DNA of 64,000 nucleotides. It comes from Verrucosispora sp. NA02020. Its GTDB lineage: Bacteria; Actinomycetota; Actinomycetes; Mycobacteriales; Micromonosporaceae. Shown piece by piece: positions 42,777-51,183 of the stretch (the first letter of the stretch is position 1; each line of letters starts with the position of its first letter). The translations under genes and the position numbers were made by a program. The stretch spans positions 4,774,001-4,838,000 of the forward strand of contig NZ_CP054923.1 in NCBI RefSeq assembly GCF_013364215.1, read 5' to 3'. Under the pieces are notes generated by a model that was not told where the DNA came from, searched no databases, and saw nothing but the letters and a program-made list of their open reading frames with translations.

Positions 42777-43976
42777 TCAGGCTTGGGCCGGTTCGGCGGT
42801 GATCGGCGACACCTCTGGCCGGGTGCGGCGCAGTCCTCGGGTGAGTAGCAGCGTCGTCGCCAGAGACAGGGCGGCCAGCACGGCCACCGCCCGATGAGTC
42901 GGCATCACGTCGGCGACCGCGCCGGCCAGCGCCGCGCAGACCGCCTGCCCGGTCAGCATGCCGTTCTGTTGCAGGCCGAGCACCTGGCCACGGGCCTGTG
43001 GCGGGGAGTGGGCAAGCAGCCGCTCCTGCAACGGCAGCGAGGCCGCGAAACCGACCGAGGCGACCATGGCGACGAGCACCGCGAGCGGCAGCTCCGGACG
43101 GACCAGGAAGGCGAGGTACGGCAACGGCAACAACAGTCGCAGCGACAGCACCCAACGCTGGCGCGTAGCCGGCCCGAGGAAGCGACCCACCAGGACGTCA
43201 CCGGTGAGCATGCCGAGGGCGCCGGCGGCGAAGAGGAAACCGGCGCGGTCACCGGCGTACGGCAGGAACAGCGCCTCACAGCCGACGACCAGGCCGCTGG
43301 GCACCCACAGGTTGAGGTAGAGCGAGCGGCGTCCCGGATCGGCCCACAGTTCCCGGTTGATCCGCATGGTCCGGGCCGTCGAGGTCGACGCGTCCGCCCG
43401 GGCCGGTCGCTCCCGCAGCCCGAACCAGGTCACCGCCACCGCCACCGCCCGCAGCACGGTGGCGACCAGGAACACCTGGTACGGACTCAGCCAGACCAGC
43501 AGCACGCCACCCGCCCCGAAACCGGCGATCTGCATGACGCCGACGCTCACGTTCAGCGTGGACCGGCCGAGCACGTACGCGCCGGGCGGCAGGATGTCGT
43601 TGAGCAGCGCCCAGCGGGCGCCGCCGGTGACCGACCCGACGTACGCGACCAGCAGGATCAGGGCGAACCTTGCCCACAGCGGCAACCACGGCACCGCCTG
43701 GAGGGCCGCCCCGGAGAGCGCGACGAGTGCGGCGATGGTCAACGCCCGGCGCGGCGGCAGGCTGTCCGCGGCGGAGAGCAGGGTCAGGCTGCCGAGCACG
43801 CTGGCCAGCGGCGCGCCGAACATGCTCAGCGCGGTGAGCAGGGCCGACCCGGTCGCGACGTAGGTGAGCGAGCCGAGAGCCAGCGCCGAGGTGGTGTGCG
43901 CGGCGATGCCGGCGCAGTTGGCCACGAAGAGGTTGCGGAACTCGTGGACGGCGAACAGCTCCGAGTAGGTTCTCAC
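42777..43976 (-). CDS. MFS transporter
   Basis: A 399-residue major facilitator with about twelve hydrophobic helices. The N-terminus is short (YSELFAVHEFRNLFVANC). Basic and acidic loop motifs such as SAADSLPPRRAL sit at the helix 2-3 turn. It most resembles drug or metabolite exporters of the EntS/MFS_3 style. It is divergent from an ArsR-type gene across 58 bases, a typical regulator-exporter pair, so its expression is probably ligand-induced. Confidence 0.88.
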   Translation of the reverse strand: MRTYSELFAVHEFRNLFVANCAGIAAHTTSALALGSLTYVATGSALLTALSMFGAPLASVLGSLTLLSAADSLPPRRALTIAALVALSGAALQAVPWLPLWARFALILLVAYVGSVTGGARWALLNDILPPGAYVLGRSTLNVSVGVMQIAGFGAGGVLLVWLSPYQVFLVATVLRAVAVAVTWFGLRERPARADASTSTARTMRINRELWADPGRRSLYLNLWVPSGLVVGCEALFLPYAGDRAGFLFAAGALGMLTGDVLVGRFLGPATRQRWVLSLRLLLPLPYLAFLVRPELPLAVLVAMVASVGFAASLPLQERLLAHSPPQARGQVLGLQQNGMLTGQAVCAALAGAVADVMPTHRAVAVLAALSLATTLLLTRGLRRTRPEVSPITAEPAQA

Positions 43977-44034
43977 TCCGACGATCCTCGGCGCGGGTCG
44001 CCGCGCGCCCTACAGTTACGGCTGGAGGCGAAAC

Positions 44035-45015
44035 ATGTCCGTCTGGCAGGTACCGGTGGATCTGTTGGCGCACAGCCGCTTCGTCATCTCGCCGATGACC
44101 GACACCGTCGCCGCGTTGCGGGCGTTACACAGCCCACGTCGACCGTGGCAGCATGCCTGGCGCCGCCCGCACCTCGACGCGTACCAGCGGATGGTGGCGG
44201 CCCGGCCGCTGCTGCCGGCGTTGCTGGCGGCGGCGTTCCAGCCGCGCTGGACCGCCGACTTCCTCACCCTGGCACCCGCGACGGCGGCACCGACGTTCGC
44301 CGAGGAACTGGCGGTGGTCGCCGGGCGCGACGACGACCGGATCCGCGCCGACCTGCGGGCGGCCCGCCCGGGTCCACTCGCCGACCTGCTGTGCGGCGAT
44401 GGCCTGGTCGACCAGGTGTTGGCCCTGCTCGACTGGGTGTGGACGCAGACCGTGCGACCGGAGTGGCCGGCGCGGGAACGCCGCCTGCGGGCCGACGTGG
44501 TGGCCCGTACCGCCCGGCTCAGCACCCAGGGCTGGGCGGGCGTACTCGCCGACTTCAAGCCCACCGTGCGGTGGCTCGGCGAGGGCAACCTCCAGGTCAA
44601 CGACTACCCCGCACCGCCGTTGCCGCTCGACCGGGCCGAGCATCTGGTGTTCGTCCCGGCACACTGTGTGCGCGGCTGGGTGCTGTGGGACCGGCCGACC
44701 CTCTTCGGCATGGTCTATCCGGCCAGCGGCATCCTCGCCGACGACAGCCCACCGATGCCGGACGGGCTGGACCGGCTCATCGGCCCGAACCGCGCGGACA
44801 TCCTCGTCCGGTTGACGAATCCACTGAGTACGTCGCAACTCGCGGCGATCACCGGGCTGTCCCTGGGCGCGGTCGGTGACCATCTGCGGGTGCTCCGCGA
44901 CGCCGGCATGGTGACCCGGCGGAGGTCGGGCCGGGAGGTGTTGTACTGGCACACCGCGCGCGGCGCCGCCCTGGCCGGGGTCGGCGCGTCGGCCGGACCG
45001 GTCATTCCACGGTGA
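44035..45015 (+). CDS. ArsR-like winged-helix regulator with long N-terminal domain
   Basis: A 326-residue protein. The N-terminal 240 residues form the uncharacterised domain seen in many actinobacterial ArsR proteins (SRFVISPMTDTVAALRALH near the start). The C-terminal winged helix is LSTSQLAAITGLSLGAVGDHLRVLRDAGMV followed by TRRRSGREVLYWHT. GGAGG lies seven bases before the ATG, with a TACAGT-like -10 box at 44011. It probably controls the divergent MFS gene. Its last codons and stop fall inside the duplicated segment that begins at 45008, so the natural C-terminus may have been altered. Confidence 0.88.
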   Translation: MSVWQVPVDLLAHSRFVISPMTDTVAALRALHSPRRPWQHAWRRPHLDAYQRMVAARPLLPALLAAAFQPRWTADFLTLAPATAAPTFAEELAVVAGRDDDRIRADLRAARPGPLADLLCGDGLVDQVLALLDWVWTQTVRPEWPARERRLRADVVARTARLSTQGWAGVLADFKPTVRWLGEGNLQVNDYPAPPLPLDRAEHLVFVPAHCVRGWVLWDRPTLFGMVYPASGILADDSPPMPDGLDRLIGPNRADILVRLTNPLSTSQLAAITGLSLGAVGDHLRVLRDAGMVTRRRSGREVLYWHTARGAALAGVGASAGPVIPR

Positions 45016-45181
45016 CCGTGTACGCGGCCGTGTGCACCTCGCCGTCGACCTGGAAGTCGAAGAACGCGCGGTAAACGGCCGGCGAGGTCAGCAACAGCAG
45101 AGGAAGGACCACCAGCCGCCCGCTTCGATGAATCTTCATGCCGATCGGACGTATCCGAAGCCCGATCAGTTTCCTCCGGCG
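45002..45181 (-). pseudogene. Chimeric gene remnant (lipoprotein 5' end joined to CopC-protein 3' end)
   Basis: On the minus strand, ATG 45139 opens 45 codons. The first 21 match the lipoprotein at 42628 (MKIHRSGRL, LPLLLLTS). The rest match the C-terminus of the protein at 46475 (YRAFFDFQVDGEVHTAAYTV). At DNA level, 45077-45181 differs from 42566-42670 at 7 of 105 bases, and 45008-45073 is identical to 46481-46546. It is almost certainly a recombination or deletion junction, not a functional gene. Confidence 0.8.
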
Positions 45182-45269
45182 GCAGATCCACCGCGAGCAT
45201 CGGACAGACGGGTCCTGACACGCGGATGGTGAGGCGGCACGACCGTGCAGGACGTGCCAGGATCGTCGA

Positions 45270-46454
45270 ATGCCGATTCGCGGCGGTTCCGCGCTGACCG
45301 CAGTCGCCATGGCCTACGCGATCTCCTCGATGGGTGACCAGGTCGCGCTGGTGGCCTTGACCTTGCGCTTCTACGAGCAGGGCGCCTCAGCGGTCCTGAT
45401 CTCCGCCCTCGTGGTGGTGGGAGTGCTGCCGATCGTGGTGATCGGGCCGTTGGCCGCGCCGTTGATCGACCGGGTGGAGAGCCGCCGTCTGGTCACGGCG
45501 GTCGCCCTGGTGCAGGCCGCCGTGGTGGTGGTCGTGGCACTCACCGATCACGTCGGCGTCACGCTGCTGCTCGTGGCCGCGTTGGGGGCCGGTCTCGCCG
45601 TCGTCTCGCCGGCACTGTTGCTCCTGGTGCCCGCAGTCGTCGGTGAGGAACGGGTCGCGTACGGCTACGGGCGCCTGGAAGCCTTCCGGGCGGTCGGGAA
45701 CGTCCTCGGGCCGGCCCTGGCCGGAATCCTCGTGGCCGCGTTCGGCAGTCGGGGCGCACTGCTGATCGACGCGGTGTCGTTCGTGCTGATGGCGATGGTC
45801 GTCACCGCCGTCGCGGTGCGCCGCGAGCCGGTGTCCGGTGCTCGCGCACACTGGTCGCAGCAGGTGCGCGAGGGCGTCGTCGTGCTGGGCCGCAACCGCA
45901 TGCTGGTCACCGCCGTCTCCGCACTGGCCGCTGCGGTCGTCTTCACCGCCACCATGAGCACCGCCCGGGTGTTCTTCGCCCGCGAGGACGTGGGCACCAC
46001 CGATGTCGGCTACGGACTGCTGCTCACCGCCCACGCCGTCGGCATGGTGGCCGCGTCGGTCCTCCTCGCGCCCCGCGTGCCGGTGGCCGCCCAGCCGCGC
46101 GTGCTCGCGGGAGCCGGGCTCCTCATGGGTGTGGCGCTGACCGTCGTCGCCGTGCTCCCCGTCCTCGCCGTGGCACTCGTCGGCTTCGTGTGCACCGGCA
46201 TCGCCAACGCCCTGCAGAACCTGGCCGTCCGGAACCTCATCCACGCCGAGGTACCCGCCGAGGTGCGGGGTCGTGCCTTCGCCTGCGCCTCGGCGCTCCT
46301 CAACGGCGCCAACCTCTCCGGCACCGCGCTGGGTGGACCGGCCGTGGTGGTCCTCGGCGGCGCGACCAGCCTCCTCGTCGCGGGTCTCGGCGCAGTCGTC
46401 GCCACGCTCGCGGCAGCACCGGTCCTGCTCCGCAGGGGTCCCACTACCTCGTAG
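45270..46454 (+). CDS. MFS transporter
   Basis: A 394-residue major facilitator, twelve helices, with the MFS_3-like opening AMAYAISSMGDQVALVALTL and the loop APLIDRVESRRLV. A second conserved turn is HAEVPAEVRGRAFACASALLNGA. AGGA lies about ten bases before the ATG. It is a probable small-molecule exporter. It is not obviously homologous in close detail to the MFS at 42777, although both flank the chimeric scar. It converges on the CopC-domain gene. Confidence 0.88.
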   Translation: MPIRGGSALTAVAMAYAISSMGDQVALVALTLRFYEQGASAVLISALVVVGVLPIVVIGPLAAPLIDRVESRRLVTAVALVQAAVVVVVALTDHVGVTLLLVAALGAGLAVVSPALLLLVPAVVGEERVAYGYGRLEAFRAVGNVLGPALAGILVAAFGSRGALLIDAVSFVLMAMVVTAVAVRREPVSGARAHWSQQVREGVVVLGRNRMLVTAVSALAAAVVFTATMSTARVFFAREDVGTTDVGYGLLLTAHAVGMVAASVLLAPRVPVAAQPRVLAGAGLLMGVALTVVAVLPVLAVALVGFVCTGIANALQNLAVRNLIHAEVPAEVRGRAFACASALLNGANLSGTALGGPAVVVLGGATSLLVAGLGAVVATLAAAPVLLRRGPTTS

Positions 46455-46474
46455 CGCCCCCGCCGTGAGTCCGG

Positions 46475-48496
46475 TCACGTCACGGTGACCGTGTACGCGG
46501 CCGTGTGCACCTCGCCGTCGACCTGGAAGTCGAAGAACGCGCGGTACCGGCCGGGGCTGGGCGGGGTCAGCCAGAACGTCACGGCGCCGTCGACCAGCTC
46601 CTGCTCGGGGTGGACGTGTACGAGACCCAGGTCCCCCTCCCGGATCAGCACCAGGTGCCCGTACGCGCCGAGGTAGCGGTCCAGTCGGGCCGGCTCGGTG
46701 CCGCCGGTGCGGGTGACCCGTAGTGCCAGTGGCGTGGTCACGCCCACCGTGGGCGTACCCTCCAGCGCGACCGAGTACGGCCCGGCGGTCGTCTCGCGCT
46801 GCGGCGGTGGCAGCCCTGCCGGGGTGTACGCCCCGGGGACGTGGTGGTCGACGCCGAGCACCAGCGGCAGTTGTCGACCGTCGGTGGTGGTGACGGAGAA
46901 GTCGGCGTAGACGCGGTAGTCGCCGGCCTTCGCCACGGTCAGCGGGACGCTCCAGGTGCCGTCCGACGCCATCGTCGGGTGCAGGTGCTGGTAGCCGCCG
47001 AGGTCGTTGCCGACCACGATCAGGTGCAGCGGCTTCTCGTGCACCACCGCGAACCGGGTGGCGGGCTGCCCGTCGGGGCCGACGATCCGGAGCCGGTAGT
47101 CGAGGGCCTTGCCGGCCTGTTGCGTCCGCAGCACCGGCTGGAGGGTGTAGCCGCTCACGCTGACCTCGGTGCCGGTCGCCTGGCCGGTGCCGTCGCCGGG
47201 GTGCGTGTGGGGACCGGTGCCCGACGGGTGCTGGTGTCCGTCGCCCGCCACCGCTCCGGCGACCGGGGAACCGGCGGCGGCTGCCTGCTGGCCGCCCGTG
47301 CTGGTGGTGCGTGGCTCGCCGGTGCCGAGGCGGCCCAGCCCGAATCCGGCCAGCAGGGCCACCACCAGCCCACCGACCAGCAGCACCAGCCGGGTGTCAC
47401 CGTGTCGGTTCTCCGGGCCGGTGCGGGCCGGTGCCGAGTCGTCCGGTGGGTCGACGACCGGCGTTTCCCGCTCGGTGGTGGCGAGCGCACCGACCGGGAC
47501 GCCCGCCGAGGGCCTCCGATCGGCCGCCGACGTCGCGCTTGCGCGCGCCGAGGACGTCGCCACCGTCGAGGTCCGGCCGGCTTTCGCTGTGGAGGCGGTC
47601 ACCGTGGACGTCTTGACTCCGCCGCCGCCGGGCTTCCGCGCCGACGCCGGCTTCTTCGTGGTGGTCGCCGGGACCGCGCTCGCGCCGGATCGACGTCCGG
47701 TGCCGGTCCGGCGGGTGTCACCCCGGGGGCGGGTGGGGCGCGATCGGCCGGCGGGGACGCCGGTGGTGGGGCGGCGACGCAGGACGAGCAGGGCCGCGAC
47801 CGCCGCGCCGAGCGCCACCGCGCCGGTGAGCCATGCGAGCCATCCGGCACCGCCGCCGCCGTCGCCGGAAGATGAGGGGGGCTCGGTCATAGCCGGTGCG
47901 GGGGCCGCCTCGGGTGAGGCGGCGGGCGTCGCGCCGGACCCGGACGTCCCGTGCTGCTCGGCGGCGGCGAGCAGTGCCGGGGCGGGCTGGTCCGTGGGCG
48001 CCTGCCAGCCGGCGGGTGCCTTGGTGACCGGTCCGGTGTAGCGGAAGCTCATGGTGCCGCGTACGGTCTCGCCGTCGGAGGCGACGGAGAGGTAGCTGAC
48101 CGAGTAGCGGCCGGTCGCGGGCAGGTGCGCGAGGGTCACCACCGCCGGGAAGCCGGTGGCGTACTCGCGTGGCTCGAAGACACCGTCGACCAGGAAGTAC
48201 TCCCGGACCGGGCGGTCCAGGGGTGTGGGTGTCCCGTGTGTCCAACCGTTGTCGACCCGGGCGCCGCCGGGCGCGGTGACGGCGAAGTACGCGTCGTCCC
48301 GGACCTGCTCGGTGAATTGCAGTTCCACTGTGGTCAGTGGTGTGTCGACGGTGGCGCCCTCGGCCGGTGTGGACACCGCCAGGGTGCCGTGGGCGGCGGC
48401 CGGTGGGGTGGACCCGAGGAGGACGGCGGCCGAGGCGAGGACGAGCGCGAGGAGGCCCGAGACCACGCGTCGGGGAGCCGTTGGGAGTCGACGCAT
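46475..48496 (-). CDS. CopC-domain membrane protein with long linker and C-terminal beta domain
   Basis: A 673-residue composite. A signal peptide ends at PPAAAHG, placing the conserved His at the mature N-terminus, as in CopC copper-binding domains (about residues 36-155). A first membrane helix (WLAWLTGAVALGAAVAALLVL) follows. Then comes a 120-residue Lys/Arg/Thr/Ala-rich cytoplasmic-type linker, a second helix (LVLLVGGLVVALLAGFGLG), and a His-rich GDGHQHPSGTGPHTHPGDG stretch. A C-terminal extracytoplasmic beta domain with KPLHLIVVGNDLGGYQHLHP ends the protein. It likely binds or buffers copper at the envelope. It looks like two proteins fused. Confidence 0.85.
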   Translation of the reverse strand: MRRLPTAPRRVVSGLLALVLASAAVLLGSTPPAAAHGTLAVSTPAEGATVDTPLTTVELQFTEQVRDDAYFAVTAPGGARVDNGWTHGTPTPLDRPVREYFLVDGVFEPREYATGFPAVVTLAHLPATGRYSVSYLSVASDGETVRGTMSFRYTGPVTKAPAGWQAPTDQPAPALLAAAEQHGTSGSGATPAASPEAAPAPAMTEPPSSSGDGGGGAGWLAWLTGAVALGAAVAALLVLRRRPTTGVPAGRSRPTRPRGDTRRTGTGRRSGASAVPATTTKKPASARKPGGGGVKTSTVTASTAKAGRTSTVATSSARASATSAADRRPSAGVPVGALATTERETPVVDPPDDSAPARTGPENRHGDTRLVLLVGGLVVALLAGFGLGRLGTGEPRTTSTGGQQAAAAGSPVAGAVAGDGHQHPSGTGPHTHPGDGTGQATGTEVSVSGYTLQPVLRTQQAGKALDYRLRIVGPDGQPATRFAVVHEKPLHLIVVGNDLGGYQHLHPTMASDGTWSVPLTVAKAGDYRVYADFSVTTTDGRQLPLVLGVDHHVPGAYTPAGLPPPQRETTAGPYSVALEGTPTVGVTTPLALRVTRTGGTEPARLDRYLGAYGHLVLIREGDLGLVHVHPEQELVDGAVTFWLTPPSPGRYRAFFDFQVDGEVHTAAYTVTVT

Positions 48497-48614
48497 CCGG
48501 TCATCGTTGCGACGGCAGGGCTTCGTTCAATAGCCCGTCATCTTTTTATTCAGATAGCAAAAGTTATGCCCTCCCCGACTCAACCTGTCGGCGCCTCCGA
48601 CGAAACAGCGAGGG

Positions 48615-49343
48615 TCAGTGCCGGTCGCACGGGTGGAACAGCACCGGATGCAGCCGCTGCACCAGGTCCTCCTGCCCGTTCAGCGGCGGAGTGAAGCAGA
48701 GCCGGTAGCAGGCGCTCCCGCCGCTGGGGGTGGGAATCGACACCAGCAGCCCGTACCGGTCCAGCCGCAGCGGACACGGCAGACAGTCGGCGGGCAGGTC
48801 GACCCCGGCGGCGACCAACTGCCGCCGCAGGAACGGATAGAACCGGGTGCCGTGGTGGTCGACCAGGTCGACCAGGAGCGGTCGCTCCATCGCGGAGATC
48901 GGGTCGGGCGCGGCGGCCCGGTAGTCGACGAGGCGTACCGGCAGGTCCCGGTCCCGGCCGGCGAGCGTGACGCGTTTCGGCACCACCTCCACGATGACCG
49001 TCTCCGCACCGATGTCCAGCAGGTCCGGGTCGGGCAGGGTGGCCGCCACCGCGTCGGCGGCGGCGCGGGCGGCGGCCCCGGCCAGCGGGGTCGCCCGGCC
49101 ACCGACCCGCAACCGGCCCCAGGTCGGCGAGAACGGCAGTGGCGGCACGTCCGCGATGTGCACGAGCACCGAGCCGGTGATGCCGGCGAGCGGCTCGTCC
49201 CGTCGGCACAACAGCAGGATGCGGCCGTCGTCGGCGGCACCGTGCCGCACGTCGGTCACGGTCGGCCCGCGGTACGCCACCACGGTGGCAAGCGTCGTGC
49301 TGCCGGCCAGGGTGCGGGCGATCTCGGCGCTACTGGGTTGCAT
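48615..49343 (-). CDS. DUF2470-domain protein A
   Basis: A 242-residue protein. The N-terminal part resembles the pyridoxamine-oxidase-like split barrel of heme-utilisation proteins (GRILLLCRRDEPLAGITGSVLV). The C-terminal DUF2470 helical-beta module is recognisable from LVDLVDHHGTRFYPFLRRQLV and FTPPLNGQEDLVQRLHPVLF. Such proteins are linked to heme or iron handling in other bacteria. It lies 36 bases after its paralogue and is probably expressed from the same iron-box-like promoter. Confidence 0.75.
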   Translation of the reverse strand: MQPSSAEIARTLAGSTTLATVVAYRGPTVTDVRHGAADDGRILLLCRRDEPLAGITGSVLVHIADVPPLPFSPTWGRLRVGGRATPLAGAAARAAADAVAATLPDPDLLDIGAETVIVEVVPKRVTLAGRDRDLPVRLVDYRAAAPDPISAMERPLLVDLVDHHGTRFYPFLRRQLVAAGVDLPADCLPCPLRLDRYGLLVSIPTPSGGSACYRLCFTPPLNGQEDLVQRLHPVLFHPCDRH

Positions 49344-49379
49344 GGGCGGGCTCCGTTCGGGCGGACGGCCGGGGTGAGG

Positions 49380-50093
49380 TCACGGGTGGGGGTGGACGCA
49401 GGTGGGGCAGCCGGGCTCGCCGCCGAGCAGGCGGGACAGCCCCGCGCCGACGTCGTCCGGTCCGGTGAGCGGCTCGGCGAAGGCGAGCCGGACGTCCCGG
49501 TGCCCCTCGGGCACCTCCAGGCGCAGCACGATCCCGTGCCGGTCGAGCCGCAGCGGGTGGACCCGGCCGGCACCGGCCCGCCGGTCGGCCGGCACCAGAC
49601 GGGTCAGGCCACCGAGCGTCTCCGGGTGTGCGGCGTACAGGTGACGCAGCAGGTCGGCCTCGTACGGGGCGAGCGGGTCGGGGTCGGCGGCGGCCAGGTC
49701 GTCCGGGTCGACGGTGGCGTCGCCGTCGGCGTCGACGAGGTCGGCGGTGGCGAGCGCGAGGAAGGCGGTCACGTCGCCACCGTCGAGGTCGTCCAGGGTG
49801 AGCCAGCCGGTGAGCGTGGCCCGCGCCCGGACCCGGTGGCGGGCCGGGACCGGTGCCAGGTCGGTGATCTCGACCAGCGCCGGCACCTCCCCCGTGTCCA
49901 GCAGGTGTCGGGCCAGTTCGGCGTGGGCGGGCAGCGCCACCCGGAGCAGCCCGTCGGCGTCGAGGGAGTGCCGTCCGATCAGGTCCGCGCGGTGGCGGGT
50001 GGTCCGCAGGCGCAGCGAGTCCGCGGCGGCGAGCAGCGTACGCAGTCGCTCGGCCGGTGTGGCGGTGGTCGCCGCCAGGGGTGCCTTGCTCAA
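49380..50093 (-). CDS. DUF2470-domain protein B
   Basis: About 237 residues from TTG 50093, chosen because GGAGGTGG sits ideally upstream; ATG 50108 overlaps the iron-box palindrome. It resembles the following gene's product in layout: a barrel-like first half (VPARHRVRARATLTGWLTL) and a C-terminal DUF2470 module (YEADLLRHLYAAHPETLGGL, then LTGPDDVGAGLSRLL). The C-terminus adds a Cys pair and His residues (GCPTCVHPHP), which could bind metal. Its promoter carries an IdeR/DmdR-like box, pointing to iron or heme metabolism. Confidence 0.75.
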   Translation of the reverse strand: MSKAPLAATTATPAERLRTLLAAADSLRLRTTRHRADLIGRHSLDADGLLRVALPAHAELARHLLDTGEVPALVEITDLAPVPARHRVRARATLTGWLTLDDLDGGDVTAFLALATADLVDADGDATVDPDDLAAADPDPLAPYEADLLRHLYAAHPETLGGLTRLVPADRRAGAGRVHPLRLDRHGIVLRLEVPEGHRDVRLAFAEPLTGPDDVGAGLSRLLGGEPGCPTCVHPHP

Positions 50094-50107
50094 TGCCCCA
50101 CCTCCCA

Positions 50108-50126
50108 TTAGGTTAGCCTTACCTTA
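50108..50126. promoter_or_regulatory. Iron-box-like palindrome (IdeR/DmdR/DtxR type)
   Basis: TTAGGTTAGCCTTACCTTA matches the IdeR/DtxR consensus TTAGGTTAGGCTAACCTAA at 16 of 19 positions. It occupies the short gap between the divergent DUF2470 and rpsD genes, so one iron-bound repressor could silence both. Confidence 0.7.
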
Positions 50127-50140
50127 CTAGAGAGGTGATG

Positions 50141-50749
50141 ATGAACCAGTCCCGCCCGAAGATCAAGCGCTCCCGCCGCCTCGGCATCCCGCTCACCCCC
50201 AAGTGCGTGCGGTACTTCGAACGCCGGCCCTACCCACCCGGCGTGCACGGTCGGGCGCGGACCAAGGAGAGCGACTACAAGGTCCGGCTGCTGGAGAAGC
50301 AGCGCCTCAAGGCGCAGTACGACCTGCGGGAGAAGCAGCTCCGGTTGGCCTTCGAACGCGCCGTGGGCCGTCCGGGCAAGACCGGCGAGGAACTGGTGAT
50401 CGACCTCGAGACGCGCCTGGACGCCCTGGTCCTGCGCGCCGGTCTCGCCCGCACCATCTACCAGGCCCGCCAGGCCGTCACCCACGGGCACGTCAACGTC
50501 AACGGACGGCGGGTGGACCGTCCCTCGGCCCGGTTGCGCCCCGACGACGTGATCGCGGTCCGCGAGGGCAGCCGCACCAAGACGCCGTTCGTGGTGGCCG
50601 CCGCCGGTGCGCACGCCCCGGAACGGACCGCCCCCTATCTCGACGTCGACCTGGCCGGGCTGACCGCACGGCTGATCCGGTTGCCACAGCGCGCCGAGGT
50701 GCCGGTGCGCTGCGACGAGCAACTGGTCGTCGAGTACTACTCCCGCTGA
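50141..50749 (+). CDS. rpsD: Stand-alone 30S ribosomal protein S4
   Basis: A 202-residue S4 from ATG 50141 behind AGAGGTGAT; two further in-frame starts lie just upstream. It opens [20 protein letters not shown] and keeps the ERRPYPPG block and the S4 RNA-binding fold ([20 protein letters not shown], then [13 protein letters not shown]). A single Cys is present, so it cannot form the zinc-binding Cys cluster of some S4 forms. It is not among alpha-operon genes here, suggesting a paralogue of the main S4. The iron-box-like promoter suggests expression under iron limitation, which would be unusual. Confidence 0.93.
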   Translation: MNQSRPKIKRSRRLGIPLTPKCVRYFERRPYPPGVHGRARTKESDYKVRLLEKQRLKAQYDLREKQLRLAFERAVGRPGKTGEELVIDLETRLDALVLRAGLARTIYQARQAVTHGHVNVNGRRVDRPSARLRPDDVIAVREGSRTKTPFVVAAAGAHAPERTAPYLDVDLAGLTARLIRLPQRAEVPVRCDEQLVVEYYSR

Positions 50750-50877
50750 CCGCGCGGTCCGGCCGGAGCCGCCCACGGGCACCGGCCGGACCACCGGCAC
50801 CAGGGGTGGCCTGCGGAGGGTTGGTACCGGTGCGCTAGACAGGTAGCCCTACCGACCCCCTCGGATGGCGGGAGCAC

Positions 50878-51183
50878 ATGTCACCATCCCTGCTCACCTG
50901 GCTCACCGGCGGCGTACTGCTGCTGGGTGCCGGACTCCTCACCACCCTCCTGCCCCGCCTGCGGTCGCGACGGCAGGACCGCCTCGTGGCCTGGTCGACC
51001 GCCCGGGCCGCGATCGACAGCGCCACGGTCAGCCGCGACGCGGCGGGCACCCGACTGCCGGAGGCCGACGGCCTGCTGGCCCGCGCCGAACTGCTCGCCG
51101 CCGACCGTGGCGGCGTCACGGCCGCCCGCGCGGCGGCCGACTTCGCCCGCCGCGCCGACGCGCTGTGGCAGGCACGGCGGTGA
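50878..51183 (+). CDS. Single-helix membrane protein (DUF6403-like, tentative)
   Basis: A 101-residue protein. One N-terminal membrane helix (LLTWLTGGVLLLGAGLLTTLL) precedes a basic turn and a helical cytoplasmic tail (STARAAIDSATVSRDAAGT, then EADGLLARAELLAADRGG). It resembles small actinobacterial DUF6403 proteins from memory. It is the first gene of a three-gene coupled operon; its stop overlaps the next start (GTGA). Confidence 0.65.
   Translation: MSPSLLTWLTGGVLLLGAGLLTTLLPRLRSRRQDRLVAWSTARAAIDSATVSRDAAGTRLPEADGLLARAELLAADRGGVTAARAAADFARRADALWQARR

Noticed and set aside
45002..45310. 102-codon minus-strand frame as a real gene
   Set aside because: Its sequence is a junction of parts of two neighbouring genes, so it is called a chimeric remnant.
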